Assembly: GCF_001458415.1 (NCBI RefSeq)
Contig: NZ_CYSD01000018.1
Location: 1 to 64,000 of the forward strand
Direction: 5' to 3'
Length of the DNA stretch: 64,000 nt
Source: Tritonibacter multivorans
Lineage (GTDB): Bacteria > Pseudomonadota > Alphaproteobacteria > Rhodobacterales > Rhodobacteraceae
The stretch's first letter is position 1. Every line of letters begins with the position of its first letter. Position numbers and translations under genes: made by a program. Below, piece after piece: positions 35,661 to 45,275 of this stretch. A model generated the notes under the pieces. The model saw only the letters and a program-made list of their open reading frames with translations. It did not search any database and had not been told where the DNA came from.

Positions 35661-36557
35661 TCAGCTAGGTGCGTTTGCGGCGGATACGGGTGCCACTGTT
35701 TCAGTTGCGACTGTTGGGTCCGAGAGGGCTTCGACCTCTTTCGGCCAGGTCAGCATCAGAATGGCGCAGCCTGAAATCGAAGATGACGCCAGCGTGTCCG
35801 GCAGATCCCGCAGGGCGCAGTGCAAGAGCTGTTCGCCGGGTTTGGCCACGTCGGCCGCGATCCGCAGGCGCGCGCCGTCGGGCACGCCCCGTGCGATCAG
35901 CCCGTCGCGGATGCGGGCGGCCTGCCGTACCGACATATAGAACACCGTATTGGTGCCGGGGCGCGCATGCAGTGCGCTTTCGGGCAGCGGGTCGCCTTCG
36001 CGGCAGGTGCCGGTGGTCAGGATCAATGTGTCTGAAACCCCGCGTTCCGTCAGCGACAGCTGCATATGGGCAGCGGCGGCACAGGCGGCGGTGACACCGG
36101 GCACCACCTCGACCGCAAGACCGGCCGCGCGCACTGCGGTCAGCTCTTCGGTCACTCGGCCAAATATACTGGGATCGCCAGATTTCAGGCGCACCACGCG
36201 CAGGCCCTTCTGCGCTTCTTCGACGATCTTGGCATCAATGCGTGGCTGCGGCCAGGCGTGGGCCCCGACCTCTTTGCCGACATAGATCCGCCGCGCCTTG
36301 CGCGGGGCCAGGGCCACCACTTCGGGTTCAACAAGCCGGTCATAGAGGATCACATCCGCCGCCTCGATGCAGCGGAGGGCGCGCAGGGTCAGCAGATCTA
36401 TGGCACCGGGGCCAACGCCCACAAGGGCCACATGCCCCCGGCGCACCGTGCCAAAGCCGGGCACCGCAGGGCGTATGGCATCCGCCACGCTGTCCCATGT
36501 ACCGCGCACCCGCGCCGTGATCCCGGACCAGACGGTCTGGCGCAGCCGGGCAATCAT
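35661..36557 (-). CDS. cobA: Uroporphyrinogen-III C-methyltransferase (sirohaem synthesis)
   Basis: 298 residues. After about 40 extra N-terminal residues, the SUMT signature VALVGVGPGAIDLLTLRAL appears, followed by DVILYDRLV, the loop VVRLKSGDPSIFGR and VEVVPGVTAA. It transfers two methyl groups from S-adenosylmethionine to uroporphyrinogen III, giving precorrin-2 for the sirohaem of NirB. It overlaps nasA by four bases as the last gene of the nitrate operon. The dehydrogenase/ferrochelatase half found in CysG is missing here and must be encoded elsewhere. Confidence 0.92.
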   Translation of the reverse strand: MIARLRQTVWSGITARVRGTWDSVADAIRPAVPGFGTVRRGHVALVGVGPGAIDLLTLRALRCIEAADVILYDRLVEPEVVALAPRKARRIYVGKEVGAHAWPQPRIDAKIVEEAQKGLRVVRLKSGDPSIFGRVTEELTAVRAAGLAVEVVPGVTAACAAAAHMQLSLTERGVSDTLILTTGTCREGDPLPESALHARPGTNTVFYMSVRQAARIRDGLIARGVPDGARLRIAADVAKPGEQLLHCALRDLPDTLASSSISGCAILMLTWPKEVEALSDPTVATETVAPVSAANAPS

Positions 36558-39199
36558 TCCGCCGCCTCCGCCATGTGCACGCGCGCCAGCAGATCTGCGA
36601 TCTCGGGACGGCAGGAGCCACAGTTGGTGCCCGCGTCCAATGCCTCGCCAATGGCGTCCACGGTCATCAACCCGCGGGTTTCAATGGCGTCCAAGATCGT
36701 ATTGATCCCGACCGAGAAACAGGAACACAGCACGGGGCCGGGATCCGGCAGATCCAGCGGCGCACGGCCGGTCAGCACGCCTGCGGCCTCGCTGCCGGGC
36801 AGGCGCGCAAGGTAATCGCGCATCACGGCCACGGGCTCGGGCGCGACAAACAGCGCCGCCAGCAGGCGGCCTTCGTCGTGGAAGGCGATCCGCGCGGTGC
36901 CCTTGGCCGGGTCGCGCATCACTTGGGCGGTGGCCTCCGGCAGGTTGAAGATCTTGCGGGCTTCGACCTCCCAATCCGCGGGGGCGTTCAGGCCTGCAAG
37001 CTCTGCCCGCCAGCCCTGCTGCGTCCGCGCACGGGCCCAGTATTCGCAGGCCGGGTCCAGATCCTCGGCGCAGATCGCAAAGCCGTACCAAGCAGCTTTG
37101 TAGGGCGCGAGCGCCACGACAGAGGCTTTGCTTTCGGGCTGACCAGAGACCGGATCGACAAAAGGCGCCACCAGCTGGTCGATACGTGCGGAGGGGGCGG
37201 TTTCACCGGTCCAGTGGATCGGGGCAAAGACATCGCCGCGGCGCACGTCTGTGGTGATGCGGGCGCGCAGAATGGACTGCCCCTGCGGGCTGGTGAGCTG
37301 CACCAGATCGGCCGCAGTGATCCCCAAACCTTCGGCGTCCTGCGGGTGGATGTCGACAAAGGGTTCGGCAAGGTGGCTTGACAAGCGCGGGCTGAGGCCG
37401 GTGCGCGTCATCGTGTGCCACTGGTCGCGAATGCGGCCTGTGTTCAGGCGGAAGGGGTATTTCGGCGCGCGTTTGGTTGCCGGCGCACGATGCGTTACCG
37501 CCAGCATCTTGGCTTTGCCGCCGGCGTGAAAGAACTGCCCATCGGCAAAGAAACGACCGCCCTGTCGGGTGTCAGAGATTGGCCAGCGGGTGGGGCGAAG
37601 CGCGTCATAATCCGCGTTGGACATCCCGTCCCAACCCGACAGATCCAAATCCTTACCAAACACGCGGGCGGCAGTGGACAACGCCGTGTATTCGCGGAAA
37701 ATGTCGGCCTCGGTCTCGTAATCAAACGCCTCAGCCCAGCCCATCCGTTTGGCCACATCACAGAGGATCTTCCAGTCTGCGCGGGCCTGACCGGGGGCAG
37801 GCATCAATGACCGTTGACGACTGATCGTTCGGTCAGAATTGGTGACAGTACCGGATTTTTCACCCCAGGCACTGGCGGGCAGGATCACATCGGCCAGACG
37901 CGCAGTGTCGGTGGTGGCGGTAATATCGCTGACAACGGTAAAGTCGCAATTCTGGATCGCCTCGGCCACGCGGCCTGCGTCGGGCAGGGTGACGGCCGGG
38001 TTGGTGTGGATCACCCACAGTGCCTTGATCTTTCCCGCATGAATGGCCTCGAACATATCGACAGCTTTCAGGCCTTGGGTCGTGGCGATTGTCGGCGCAT
38101 TCCAATGGGACTGCACCAGATCGCGGTGCGCTTCGTTTTCAATATCAAGGTGATTGGCCAGCATATTTGCCAGACCGCCAACCTCGCGGCCGCCCATCGC
38201 ATTGGGCTGACCGGTGACGGAAAACGGACCGCAGCCCGGCAGACCAATCCGGCCCGTCGCCAGATGACAGTTCAGGATCGCGTTGACCTTATCCGCGCCC
38301 GACGACGACTGGTTCACGCCCTGGCTGTAGATCGTCACCACCTTTGGGTTGCCGATCCACATATCGCAGAAGGCCTGCACCAGATCGGCGTCCAGCCCGG
38401 TGGGGTCGAGGCTTGCGTCCTTGGCCGTCGACAACGCGGCGTCAAAACCGTCGACATTGTTGAGGAAATCTGCCTCCACCGCGCCTTGCGCGTCGATCTG
38501 TGCCAGCAGGTGGTTAAACAGCGCTACATCAGACCCGGACCGCAGCGGCAGATGCAGGTCGGCCCCGTCACAGGAGGCGGTGCGGCGCGGGTCGATGACA
38601 ACGATCTTTGTGCCCCGTTCCGCGCGTGCGACCATCAGGCGTTGGTACAGAACCGGGTGACACCACGCGAGGTTCGAGCCCACCAGCACCACAAGGTCAG
38701 CCTGTTCCAGATCCTCATAAGTGCCGGGCACCGTGTCGGTGCCAAAAGCGCGCTTGTGTCCCGCAACCGAGGACGCCATGCACAGACGCGAATTGGTGTC
38801 GATATTGGCCGACCCGATGAAGCCTTTCATCAGCTTATTGGCCACATAATAGTCTTCGGTCAGCAGCTGGCCCGAGACATAGAAGGCCACACTGTCGGGG
38901 CCGTGTTCGGCAATCGTTGTGCTGAATTTTTCGGCCACCAGATCCAGCGCATTGTCCCAGGACGCGTTAATGCCGTGGATGCGGGGCGCGAGCAGACGCC
39001 CCTCCAGACCCACGGTTTCCCCAAGTGCGGACCCTTTGGAACAGAGCCGCCCCAAGTTGGCGGGATGGGAGGGGTCTCCCTTGACCTCAACGCCCCCCTC
39101 CGCATCCCGCCGCAGCAGGACACCGCATCCCACACCGCAATAAGGGCAGGTGGAGCGGGTCCATGTCTGGTCGTCAGAGAATTGGTCTTCGCGGCTCAT
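36554..39199 (-). CDS. nasA: Assimilatory nitrate reductase catalytic subunit
   Basis: 881 residues from ATG 39199; the frame is open further upstream but MSREDQFSDD, which overlaps the nirD stop by four bases, is the sensible start. An N-terminal [4Fe-4S] motif CPYCGVGC with a fourth Cys in GRLCSKGS is followed by the bis-MGD molybdopterin domains and, at the C-terminus, a BFD-like [2Fe-2S] domain (LCSCFSVG, then TNCGSCRPEI). There is no signal peptide, so the enzyme is cytoplasmic. It reduces nitrate to nitrite, which NirBD takes to ammonium. Confidence 0.95.
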   Translation of the reverse strand: MSREDQFSDDQTWTRSTCPYCGVGCGVLLRRDAEGGVEVKGDPSHPANLGRLCSKGSALGETVGLEGRLLAPRIHGINASWDNALDLVAEKFSTTIAEHGPDSVAFYVSGQLLTEDYYVANKLMKGFIGSANIDTNSRLCMASSVAGHKRAFGTDTVPGTYEDLEQADLVVLVGSNLAWCHPVLYQRLMVARAERGTKIVVIDPRRTASCDGADLHLPLRSGSDVALFNHLLAQIDAQGAVEADFLNNVDGFDAALSTAKDASLDPTGLDADLVQAFCDMWIGNPKVVTIYSQGVNQSSSGADKVNAILNCHLATGRIGLPGCGPFSVTGQPNAMGGREVGGLANMLANHLDIENEAHRDLVQSHWNAPTIATTQGLKAVDMFEAIHAGKIKALWVIHTNPAVTLPDAGRVAEAIQNCDFTVVSDITATTDTARLADVILPASAWGEKSGTVTNSDRTISRQRSLMPAPGQARADWKILCDVAKRMGWAEAFDYETEADIFREYTALSTAARVFGKDLDLSGWDGMSNADYDALRPTRWPISDTRQGGRFFADGQFFHAGGKAKMLAVTHRAPATKRAPKYPFRLNTGRIRDQWHTMTRTGLSPRLSSHLAEPFVDIHPQDAEGLGITAADLVQLTSPQGQSILRARITTDVRRGDVFAPIHWTGETAPSARIDQLVAPFVDPVSGQPESKASVVALAPYKAAWYGFAICAEDLDPACEYWARARTQQGWRAELAGLNAPADWEVEARKIFNLPEATAQVMRDPAKGTARIAFHDEGRLLAALFVAPEPVAVMRDYLARLPGSEAAGVLTGRAPLDLPDPGPVLCSCFSVGINTILDAIETRGLMTVDAIGEALDAGTNCGSCRPEIADLLARVHMAEAAE

Positions 39200-39528
39200 G
39201 CGGCGCTCCGCTTGCCCAGCTCTTCGCCGTCCATCAGGATACGGCCGTCTTCCACTTTGACAGAAAAGGTGGCGATCTGGCCGTCGTCCGCGCCCTGGGC
39301 TTCGCCGCTTTCCAGGGAAAACACCCAATTGTGCAGCGGGCAGGTCACGGATTTGCCGTGCACGATGCCCTCAGAGAGGGGGCCGCCTTTGTGGGGGCAC
39401 CGATCCGAGGTCGCAAAGACCTCTTCCTCGTCGGTGCGGAACAGCGCCACACAGCCCAGCGGGGTTTTCACGATGCGCGCGCCGCGCACCGGGATATCGT
39501 TCAGGGCACCTACGTCGATCCAGCTCAT
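39196..39528 (-). CDS. nirD: Nitrite reductase small subunit, Rieske type
   Basis: 110 residues with a Rieske-like fold: cluster-ligand motifs CPHKGGPLSEG and CPLHNWVF are both complete, so a [2Fe-2S] cluster can bind (some NirD proteins have lost it). It partners NirB in NADH-dependent reduction of nitrite to ammonium. Four-base overlaps with nirB upstream and nasA downstream indicate coupled translation. Confidence 0.94.
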   Translation of the reverse strand: MSWIDVGALNDIPVRGARIVKTPLGCVALFRTDEEEVFATSDRCPHKGGPLSEGIVHGKSVTCPLHNWVFSLESGEAQGADDGQIATFSVKVEDGRILMDGEELGKRSAA

Positions 39529-41975
39529 TCCGCGGCCTCCAGGGTCAGATCTGCAAGAGGTTGATAATCTTCCGCTTTTTCCTTGGCATGTTCCGCCCAG
39601 GGGTCTTTGCGGTAGATGGATTGCGACAGCTCGAACCGATCAGCCAGCGCCTTGCGATTGCCTAGGTCGTCAACGATCTGTTCCTTGATCCAATCCAGCC
39701 CCACCTTGGCCATCCATTTGTAAATCCGGTCGAGGTATTTGGCGTTCTCGCGGTAGATCTGCGTCATCGCCGAGATCACCTCCATCGCCTCTTCCTCGGT
39801 TTCGACCTTGCACAGGACTTCGGTGCCTTTGATCTCCATGCCGGCCGCGCCGCCAACGTGGATTTCATAACCGCTGTCGACACAGATCACGCCAATGTCC
39901 TTGCAGGTCGCTTCGGCACAATTGCGCGGGCAGCCGGACACGGCGAGCTTCAGTTTATGCGGCGTCCAAGACCCCCAGAGGTGCTTTTCAAGCTTGATGC
40001 CCAGACCCGTGGAGTCCTGCGTGCCAAAACGGCAGTGGTCGGTGCCGACACAGGTTTTCACCGTGCGCAGACCTTTGGAGTAGGCGTGCCCCGACACCAA
40101 ACCGGCCTGACCCAGATCGTACCAGATTGAGGGCAGGTCTTCGCCTTTGACGCCCAACAGGTCAATGCGCTGACCGCCGGTGACCTTCACGGTCGGCACT
40201 TTATATTTGTCCGCCGCATCCGCAATGGCGCGCAGCTCGTCCGGGGTGGTGATCCCGCCCCACATGCGCGGCACAACGCTATAGGTGCCGTCTTTCTGGA
40301 TATTGGCGTGCTTGCGTTCGTTTACAAAACGGGACTGCGGGTCGTCCTGATATTCCACCGGCCAATCCGCGAGCAGATAGTAGTTGATCGCCGGGCGGCA
40401 GCTGTGACAGCCGTTGCGGGTCTTCCAGCCCAACTCCTGCCAGACCGCCTCTTGGGATTTCAGCTCTTTCGACTTGATCAGGCGACGCACATCTTCGTGG
40501 GTCAGATCGGTACAGCCACACATGGGCGCGGCCACCGGCATCTTGAAATCATCGCCCAGTTCGACCTGCAAAAGCTGCTCGACAAGACCGGTGCAGGTGC
40601 CACAAGAGGCCGAGGCCTTGGTGGTGCCACGGATCGCGCCCAGATCGCCAGCGCCCGCCTCAATGGCCGCCACAATATCGCCTTTGGAAACGCCGTTACA
40701 GCCACAGATCTCCGCATCAAGCGGCAATGCTGCAACGGCTGAGAGAGGGTCCGCAGTGGCGCCCCCCTGATAGGCCGGGCCAAAGATCAGCGTATCGCGC
40801 ATCTCGGAAATATCTGTGCCGTCCTTGATCATGCCAAAGAACCAGCTGCCATCTGCGGTGTCGCCATACATCACGGCGCCGATGATCTTGTTGTCCTCAA
40901 TGACCAGACGCTTGTAGACGCCGCGCGCGGGATCACGGAACAGAATATCCTCGCGGCCCTCGGCCTCTGCGAAATCGCCTGCGCTGAACAGGTCACAACC
41001 AGTGACCTTCAGCTTGGTGGACAGGGTCTTCTGCTCGTATTTCGCCTCTTCGCCCAGCAGGGTCTTGGCGACCACTTTTGCCTGATCGTACAGCGGCGCG
41101 ACCAGACCAAAGACCATCCCGTCATGTTCGACACATTCGCCCACGGCGAGGATGTTTTCATCCGAGGTGATCATCTGATCATCCACATGGATGCCGCGCC
41201 CGGTCGCCAGACCGGATTCTGCGCCAAGCGCGATGTTCGGGCGGATCCCAACGGCCATGACCAACAGATCACAGGGCAGCTCGGTGCCATCATCCAGCAT
41301 CAGCGCGCTGACTTTGCCGTCGACGCCTTTGATCTCTTTGGAGTTTGCATTGCAAAGGACGGTGATGCCTTTGTCTTCCAGCGATTTCTTCAGCAGATAG
41401 CCGGCGGCCTCATCCAGCTGACGTTCCATGAGGTGGCCCATGATGTGCACGACGGTGACATCCACACCATGCGCGGCCATGCCAGCCGCGGCTTCCAGCC
41501 CCAGAAGGCCGCCGCCAATGACAACAACCTTGTCGCCTGCGCGCTTGGCCATCATGGCTTGGGTGTCTTCCAGATCGCGGTAGGCAATCACCCCGTCCAG
41601 ATCATGGCCGGGCAGGGGGATAATGAAGGGGTTCGAGCCTGTGCCAAACAGCAGCTTGTCATAGGCCAGCACGTCGCCATTCTCCGCTGTCACAGTCTTG
41701 GCGGCGCGGTCGATCGACACGATCTTTTCGCCAAAGCGGCAGGTGACAGTGTTGTCTTCATACCAGGCGGAGTCGTGGATCACGATCTCTTCATAGGTTT
41801 TGTCACCCGCCAGCACAGGGGACAGCATAATGCGGTCATAGTTGCCGCGCGGCTCTGCGTTGAAGAGGGTGACGTCATAGGCATCCGGGTTGGCCGCAAA
41901 CAGCTGCTCCAGCGCCCGGCCAGAGGCCATGCCGGCCCCGATTACGATCAGTTTTTGTTTTGTCATAGTGTTCAC
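39525..41975 (-). CDS. nirB: NADH-dependent nitrite reductase large subunit
   Basis: 816 residues. An N-terminal FAD/NAD-binding part (LIVIGAGMASGRALEQL) is followed by two BFD-like [2Fe-2S] segments (CGCNGVSKGDIV with SCGTCTG; CGCTDLTHEDV with GCHSCRP), then the sulfite/nitrite reductase domain with sirohaem-[4Fe-4S] ligands in CVGTDHC and SGCPRNC. The GTG at 41975 overlaps the globin stop (GTGA); ATG 41966 (MTKQKLIV) is an alternative start. It receives electrons from NADH and reduces nitrite by six electrons to ammonium. Confidence 0.95.
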   Translation of the reverse strand: MNTMTKQKLIVIGAGMASGRALEQLFAANPDAYDVTLFNAEPRGNYDRIMLSPVLAGDKTYEEIVIHDSAWYEDNTVTCRFGEKIVSIDRAAKTVTAENGDVLAYDKLLFGTGSNPFIIPLPGHDLDGVIAYRDLEDTQAMMAKRAGDKVVVIGGGLLGLEAAAGMAAHGVDVTVVHIMGHLMERQLDEAAGYLLKKSLEDKGITVLCNANSKEIKGVDGKVSALMLDDGTELPCDLLVMAVGIRPNIALGAESGLATGRGIHVDDQMITSDENILAVGECVEHDGMVFGLVAPLYDQAKVVAKTLLGEEAKYEQKTLSTKLKVTGCDLFSAGDFAEAEGREDILFRDPARGVYKRLVIEDNKIIGAVMYGDTADGSWFFGMIKDGTDISEMRDTLIFGPAYQGGATADPLSAVAALPLDAEICGCNGVSKGDIVAAIEAGAGDLGAIRGTTKASASCGTCTGLVEQLLQVELGDDFKMPVAAPMCGCTDLTHEDVRRLIKSKELKSQEAVWQELGWKTRNGCHSCRPAINYYLLADWPVEYQDDPQSRFVNERKHANIQKDGTYSVVPRMWGGITTPDELRAIADAADKYKVPTVKVTGGQRIDLLGVKGEDLPSIWYDLGQAGLVSGHAYSKGLRTVKTCVGTDHCRFGTQDSTGLGIKLEKHLWGSWTPHKLKLAVSGCPRNCAEATCKDIGVICVDSGYEIHVGGAAGMEIKGTEVLCKVETEEEAMEVISAMTQIYRENAKYLDRIYKWMAKVGLDWIKEQIVDDLGNRKALADRFELSQSIYRKDPWAEHAKEKAEDYQPLADLTLEAAE

Positions 41976-42391
41976 TCTGCGGCCTTCGAATAGGCGGCTT
42001 CGATCATGGCGGAAGAGAGCGTTTCATAAGCCCGGATCCAAGCGTTCGCTGTGTCCGGCGTGAAGTCATCGCCCAGACCGGTCTTCAGCGCGTAGATCAG
42101 CGCTTCGCCGACCGGGGCGTAGTCTTCGGGCGTGACGCCATAGGCAACATGGCCAATGGCCAGCTGCTGGGCGACCGGCACGATCTTGTCCAGATCACGC
42201 AGCCCCTTCACCACAACGCCGAGGGTGGTCATCAACTTGGCCCCCTGCACCTTCATGTCGCCCTTGAAATAGGGCTTCACATGCGGCGCGATCTCGAACA
42301 GGCGATCATAGAAGATACCTGCAGCTTGATCGGCGATCGGTGCCACTTTGGCAAAGCTTGCCTGAACCAGTTGAATCTCACTCTCGTGCAT
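41972..42391 (-). CDS. Single-domain haemoglobin (Vgb/flavohaemoglobin-like globin)
   Basis: 139 residues covering one globin fold without a reductase domain. The motif FYDRLFEIAPHVKPYFKGDM (helix B to CD region) and the proximal His region near AIGHVAYGV fit the bacterial haemoglobin/flavohaemoglobin globin branch. It sits inside the operon, five bases after the ATPase gene and overlapping nirB by four bases. A role in scavenging nitric oxide formed from nitrite, or in NO reduction with a separate reductase, is a reasonable inference. No test of NO activity can be read from sequence. Confidence 0.87.
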   Translation of the reverse strand: MHESEIQLVQASFAKVAPIADQAAGIFYDRLFEIAPHVKPYFKGDMKVQGAKLMTTLGVVVKGLRDLDKIVPVAQQLAIGHVAYGVTPEDYAPVGEALIYALKTGLGDDFTPDTANAWIRAYETLSSAMIEAAYSKAAE

Positions 42392-42396
42392 ATCGA

Positions 42397-44076
42397 TTAC
42401 TCCGCTGCCAGTGCCTTGGTCGGTTTCGGTTTCGGCTTTGCGCCGTGCTCATATTCCTCAAGGAAGTCGAGGACCTCCTGGCGGTAGGTGTAGTAATCCG
42501 GGTGCTCCAGCAGCGCCTTGCGGGTGCGGGGGCGGGGCAGGTCGACATTGGTGATTTTGCCGATGGTCGCCTGCGGGCCGTTGGTCATCATCACCACACG
42601 GTCGGCGAGCAGGATGGCTTCGTCAACGTCATGGGTCACACAGATCGCGGTCACCTTGGTGCGGGACCAGACCTCCATCAGAACCTCCTGCAGCTCCCAG
42701 CGGGTCAGGCTGTCGAGCATCCCGAAGGGTTCGTCCAACAGCAGCAGTTTCGGCGACAGGGCAAAGGCGCGGGCAATGCCCACACGCTGCTGCATGCCGT
42801 TCGACATCTCGGACGCGGGCTTGTCCATCGCATCCGCCAGACCGACGCGTTCGAGGTAGTATTCCACCACGTCCTGACGCTCGGCCTGGCTGGCTTTGGG
42901 GTACACTTTGTCCACACCAATGGCGCAGTTTTCGCGCGCTGACAGCCAAGGGAACAGGTTCGGCGACTGGAACACCACCGCACGTTCCGGGTCCGCGCCT
43001 TCGACGTGTTTCTTGTCCAGCTTGATCGCGCCTTTGGAGATCGGGTTCAGACCGGCAGCCATGGTCAGAACGGTGGATTTGCCGCAGCCCGAGTGCCCGA
43101 TCAGGGAGATGAACTCTCCCTTGTTGATCTTGAGGTTGAAATCCTCAACCACAGTCAGCGGCCCCTTGGGCGTCGGGTAGATCTTGTGCAGCTGCGAGAA
43201 GTCGAGGAACCGTTCTTCGGTCAGCGATTTGGACGCCTCGGCCACAGCAGAGGGCACGCCGTGGATCGGGGTCACATCGGGCAGCAGCTTGCTGCCTTCG
43301 ATCTTGCCCTTGATGCCCACATCCATGAGGTAAGCCGTCACATCCGCACGCAGACGCTTGAAGGTGTCGTCATTGTTCATGGCAGACCGCTCGCGGGGAC
43401 GGGGGATAGCGACTTTGAACTCCTCGCCCAGGGTGCCATCGGGGTTCAGTGCAATAATGCGGTCGGCCAGCAGGATGGCTTCGTCCACGTCATTGGTGAT
43501 CAGCACACAGGTCTTTTTGTCCGCGTCCCAGATCGCCTCGATCTCATCGGCCAGGTTCGCACGGGTCAGCGCGTCCAGCGCCGACAGGGGTTCGTCCAGC
43601 AGCAGAACTTCGGGGTCCATCGCGAGGGCGCGGGCCACGTTCACCCGTTGGCGCATGCCCCCCGACAGCTCCGCTGGGCGGCGGGTCTTGGCATGGCCCA
43701 GCCCCACCATTTTGACGTAATGATCGACCTTGGCGGCTTTCTCAGCCTTGGGCATGCCGGGAAAGATCGTGTCGACCGCAAGGCTCACGTTTCCATCCAC
43801 GGTCAGCCAGGGCATCAGCGAATAGCTTTGGAAAATCACGCCGCGTTCGGGGCCGGGACCGGTGATGTCCTTGCCACGATAGGTGACAGAGCCCTTGGTC
43901 GGCATCTCCAGACCCGCCATCAGATTGATGAGCGTGGTCTTACCCGTGCCGGAGAAGCCGAGGAGCACGAGGAATTCGCCCTCCTCAACGCTGAGGTTGA
44001 TGTTTTTCAGAACATCGGTGCGGTTTGTGCCCTCACCAAAGCTCTTGGAGACATTGTTGAATTCAAGAACAGACAT
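42397..44076 (-). CDS. Nitrate ABC transporter, two fused ATPase domains (NrtC/NrtD-like)
   Basis: 559 residues with two complete nucleotide-binding domains. The first (1 to about 260) has Walker A GFSGTGKTT, signature LSGGMRQRV and Walker B VLLLDEPLSALD. The second (about 290-540) has GHSGCGKST, a variant signature MSNGMQQRV and LLLLDEPFGMLD. Cyanobacterial nitrate transporters use separate NrtC and NrtD subunits, and NrtC carries a substrate-binding regulatory tail; here both ATPases are joined and that tail is absent. Six bases separate it from the permease gene. Confidence 0.9.
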   Translation of the reverse strand: MSVLEFNNVSKSFGEGTNRTDVLKNINLSVEEGEFLVLLGFSGTGKTTLINLMAGLEMPTKGSVTYRGKDITGPGPERGVIFQSYSLMPWLTVDGNVSLAVDTIFPGMPKAEKAAKVDHYVKMVGLGHAKTRRPAELSGGMRQRVNVARALAMDPEVLLLDEPLSALDALTRANLADEIEAIWDADKKTCVLITNDVDEAILLADRIIALNPDGTLGEEFKVAIPRPRERSAMNNDDTFKRLRADVTAYLMDVGIKGKIEGSKLLPDVTPIHGVPSAVAEASKSLTEERFLDFSQLHKIYPTPKGPLTVVEDFNLKINKGEFISLIGHSGCGKSTVLTMAAGLNPISKGAIKLDKKHVEGADPERAVVFQSPNLFPWLSARENCAIGVDKVYPKASQAERQDVVEYYLERVGLADAMDKPASEMSNGMQQRVGIARAFALSPKLLLLDEPFGMLDSLTRWELQEVLMEVWSRTKVTAICVTHDVDEAILLADRVVMMTNGPQATIGKITNVDLPRPRTRKALLEHPDYYTYRQEVLDFLEEYEHGAKPKPKPTKALAAE

Positions 44077-44082
44077 GGGCGA

Positions 44083-45156
44083 TCACCGGTTGTTCGTGAA
44101 GGTAAAGAGCGACTGCAGCGCGTACATCACACGATCGAGCAGGAAGCCGATGATGCCGATGGTCAGAACCGCGACGATAATTTTCGCAAGGGACTGGGAG
44201 GAGCCGTTCTGGAATTCATCCCAGACAAATTTGCCAAGACCGGGATTCTGCGCCAGCATCTCTGCCGCGATCAGAACCATCCAGCCCACACCCAAGCTCA
44301 GACGCAGACCGGTAAAGATCAGCGGCAGCGCCGAGGGCAGGACCAGCTTGGTGATCTTGGTGTAGGTGTTCATTTTCAGAACTTTGGAGACGTTGACCAG
44401 ATCCTTGTCGATCGAGGCCACACCCAGCGCGGTGTTGATCAGCGTCGGCCACAGCGAACACAGCGTCACAGTGATCGCCGACACGAGGAAGGATTTGGAG
44501 AACAACCCGTCATTGGTGGCATACATCGCCGACACAACCATGGTCACAATCGGCAGCCACGCGAGCGGGGACACGGGCTTGAAAATCTGCACCAGCGGGT
44601 TGATGGCGGCATTGGCAATCGGCGACAGGCCAGCAAGAATGCCCAGCGGGATCGCCACGGCAGAGGCGATCAGGAAGCCGAAGAATACGGTTTTGATCGA
44701 GGTCCAGATCTGCGCGTAGTAGCTCGGCGCGCCGGTGAAGGGGATGTCTTTCACTTTCTCGGGCTGGCCTTTGTCGATGTAACGCTGGTTGCGTTTTTCG
44801 ACTTTCTCATAGTGCTTTTCGCGCTTCTCAGCCTTGGCCTGCGCGTCGTGGTGCAGGTTCACCGCTTCGGTCCACACGGCGGCAGGGCCGGGGATCGCGC
44901 CAAGCGAGGTCTGCACTTTGGGGGCCAATGTGCCCCAAACGATCAGGAAACCGGCAATCGCCAAGAGCGGCACCGCCAGAAGGCGCCAGATTTCTTTCAT
45001 CTGCGCCTTGGGGTTGTCGCCAGCTGCGGCCTTCAGCACGGGGGTGATCCACGCGAGGCCAAGCACCTGAAACCAGGCGTCCATTTTATTGATGCGGGTG
45101 AAGAGCCGCTCGCGGCGGGCTTCAGAAGAAAGCGTATCAGGGTCGACGGTCGTCAT
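44083..45156 (-). CDS. nrtB: Nitrate/nitrite ABC transporter permease
   Basis: 357 residues. An N-terminal membrane helix (about 50-68, LAVPLLAIAGFLIVWGTLAP) is followed by a charged Lys/Glu helix-rich loop (about 92-125) and five or six further helices. The cytoplasmic coupling motif of binding-protein-dependent permeases lies around ASVDKD/SIDKDLVNVSKVLKM. It forms the membrane channel with the fused ATPase protein and NrtA. The charged loop is longer than in cyanobacterial NrtB. Confidence 0.9.
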   Translation of the reverse strand: MTTVDPDTLSSEARRERLFTRINKMDAWFQVLGLAWITPVLKAAAGDNPKAQMKEIWRLLAVPLLAIAGFLIVWGTLAPKVQTSLGAIPGPAAVWTEAVNLHHDAQAKAEKREKHYEKVEKRNQRYIDKGQPEKVKDIPFTGAPSYYAQIWTSIKTVFFGFLIASAVAIPLGILAGLSPIANAAINPLVQIFKPVSPLAWLPIVTMVVSAMYATNDGLFSKSFLVSAITVTLCSLWPTLINTALGVASIDKDLVNVSKVLKMNTYTKITKLVLPSALPLIFTGLRLSLGVGWMVLIAAEMLAQNPGLGKFVWDEFQNGSSQSLAKIIVAVLTIGIIGFLLDRVMYALQSLFTFTNNR

Positions 45157-45275
45157 GGACAGGATCCTAGATAGAGGGCGCGAGGACCGCGCCGAGAGGT
45201 CGTCAGAGAGGGAAAGGGGCGGAGTTTGGGCAAAAGCCGACCCGCCCGAAGGCGAGCCGGAAGTTCAGGGGAGAA

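Noticed and set aside
37814-45174. Long plus-strand open frames (624 and 722 codons)
   Set aside because: They are antisense to nasA, nirD and the nitrate transporter genes; their translations are of low-complexity Arg/His/Gln type.
45157-45275. Terminator between nrtA and nrtB
   Set aside because: No stable hairpin with a T-tract was found on the coding strand, so the operon is probably continuous.
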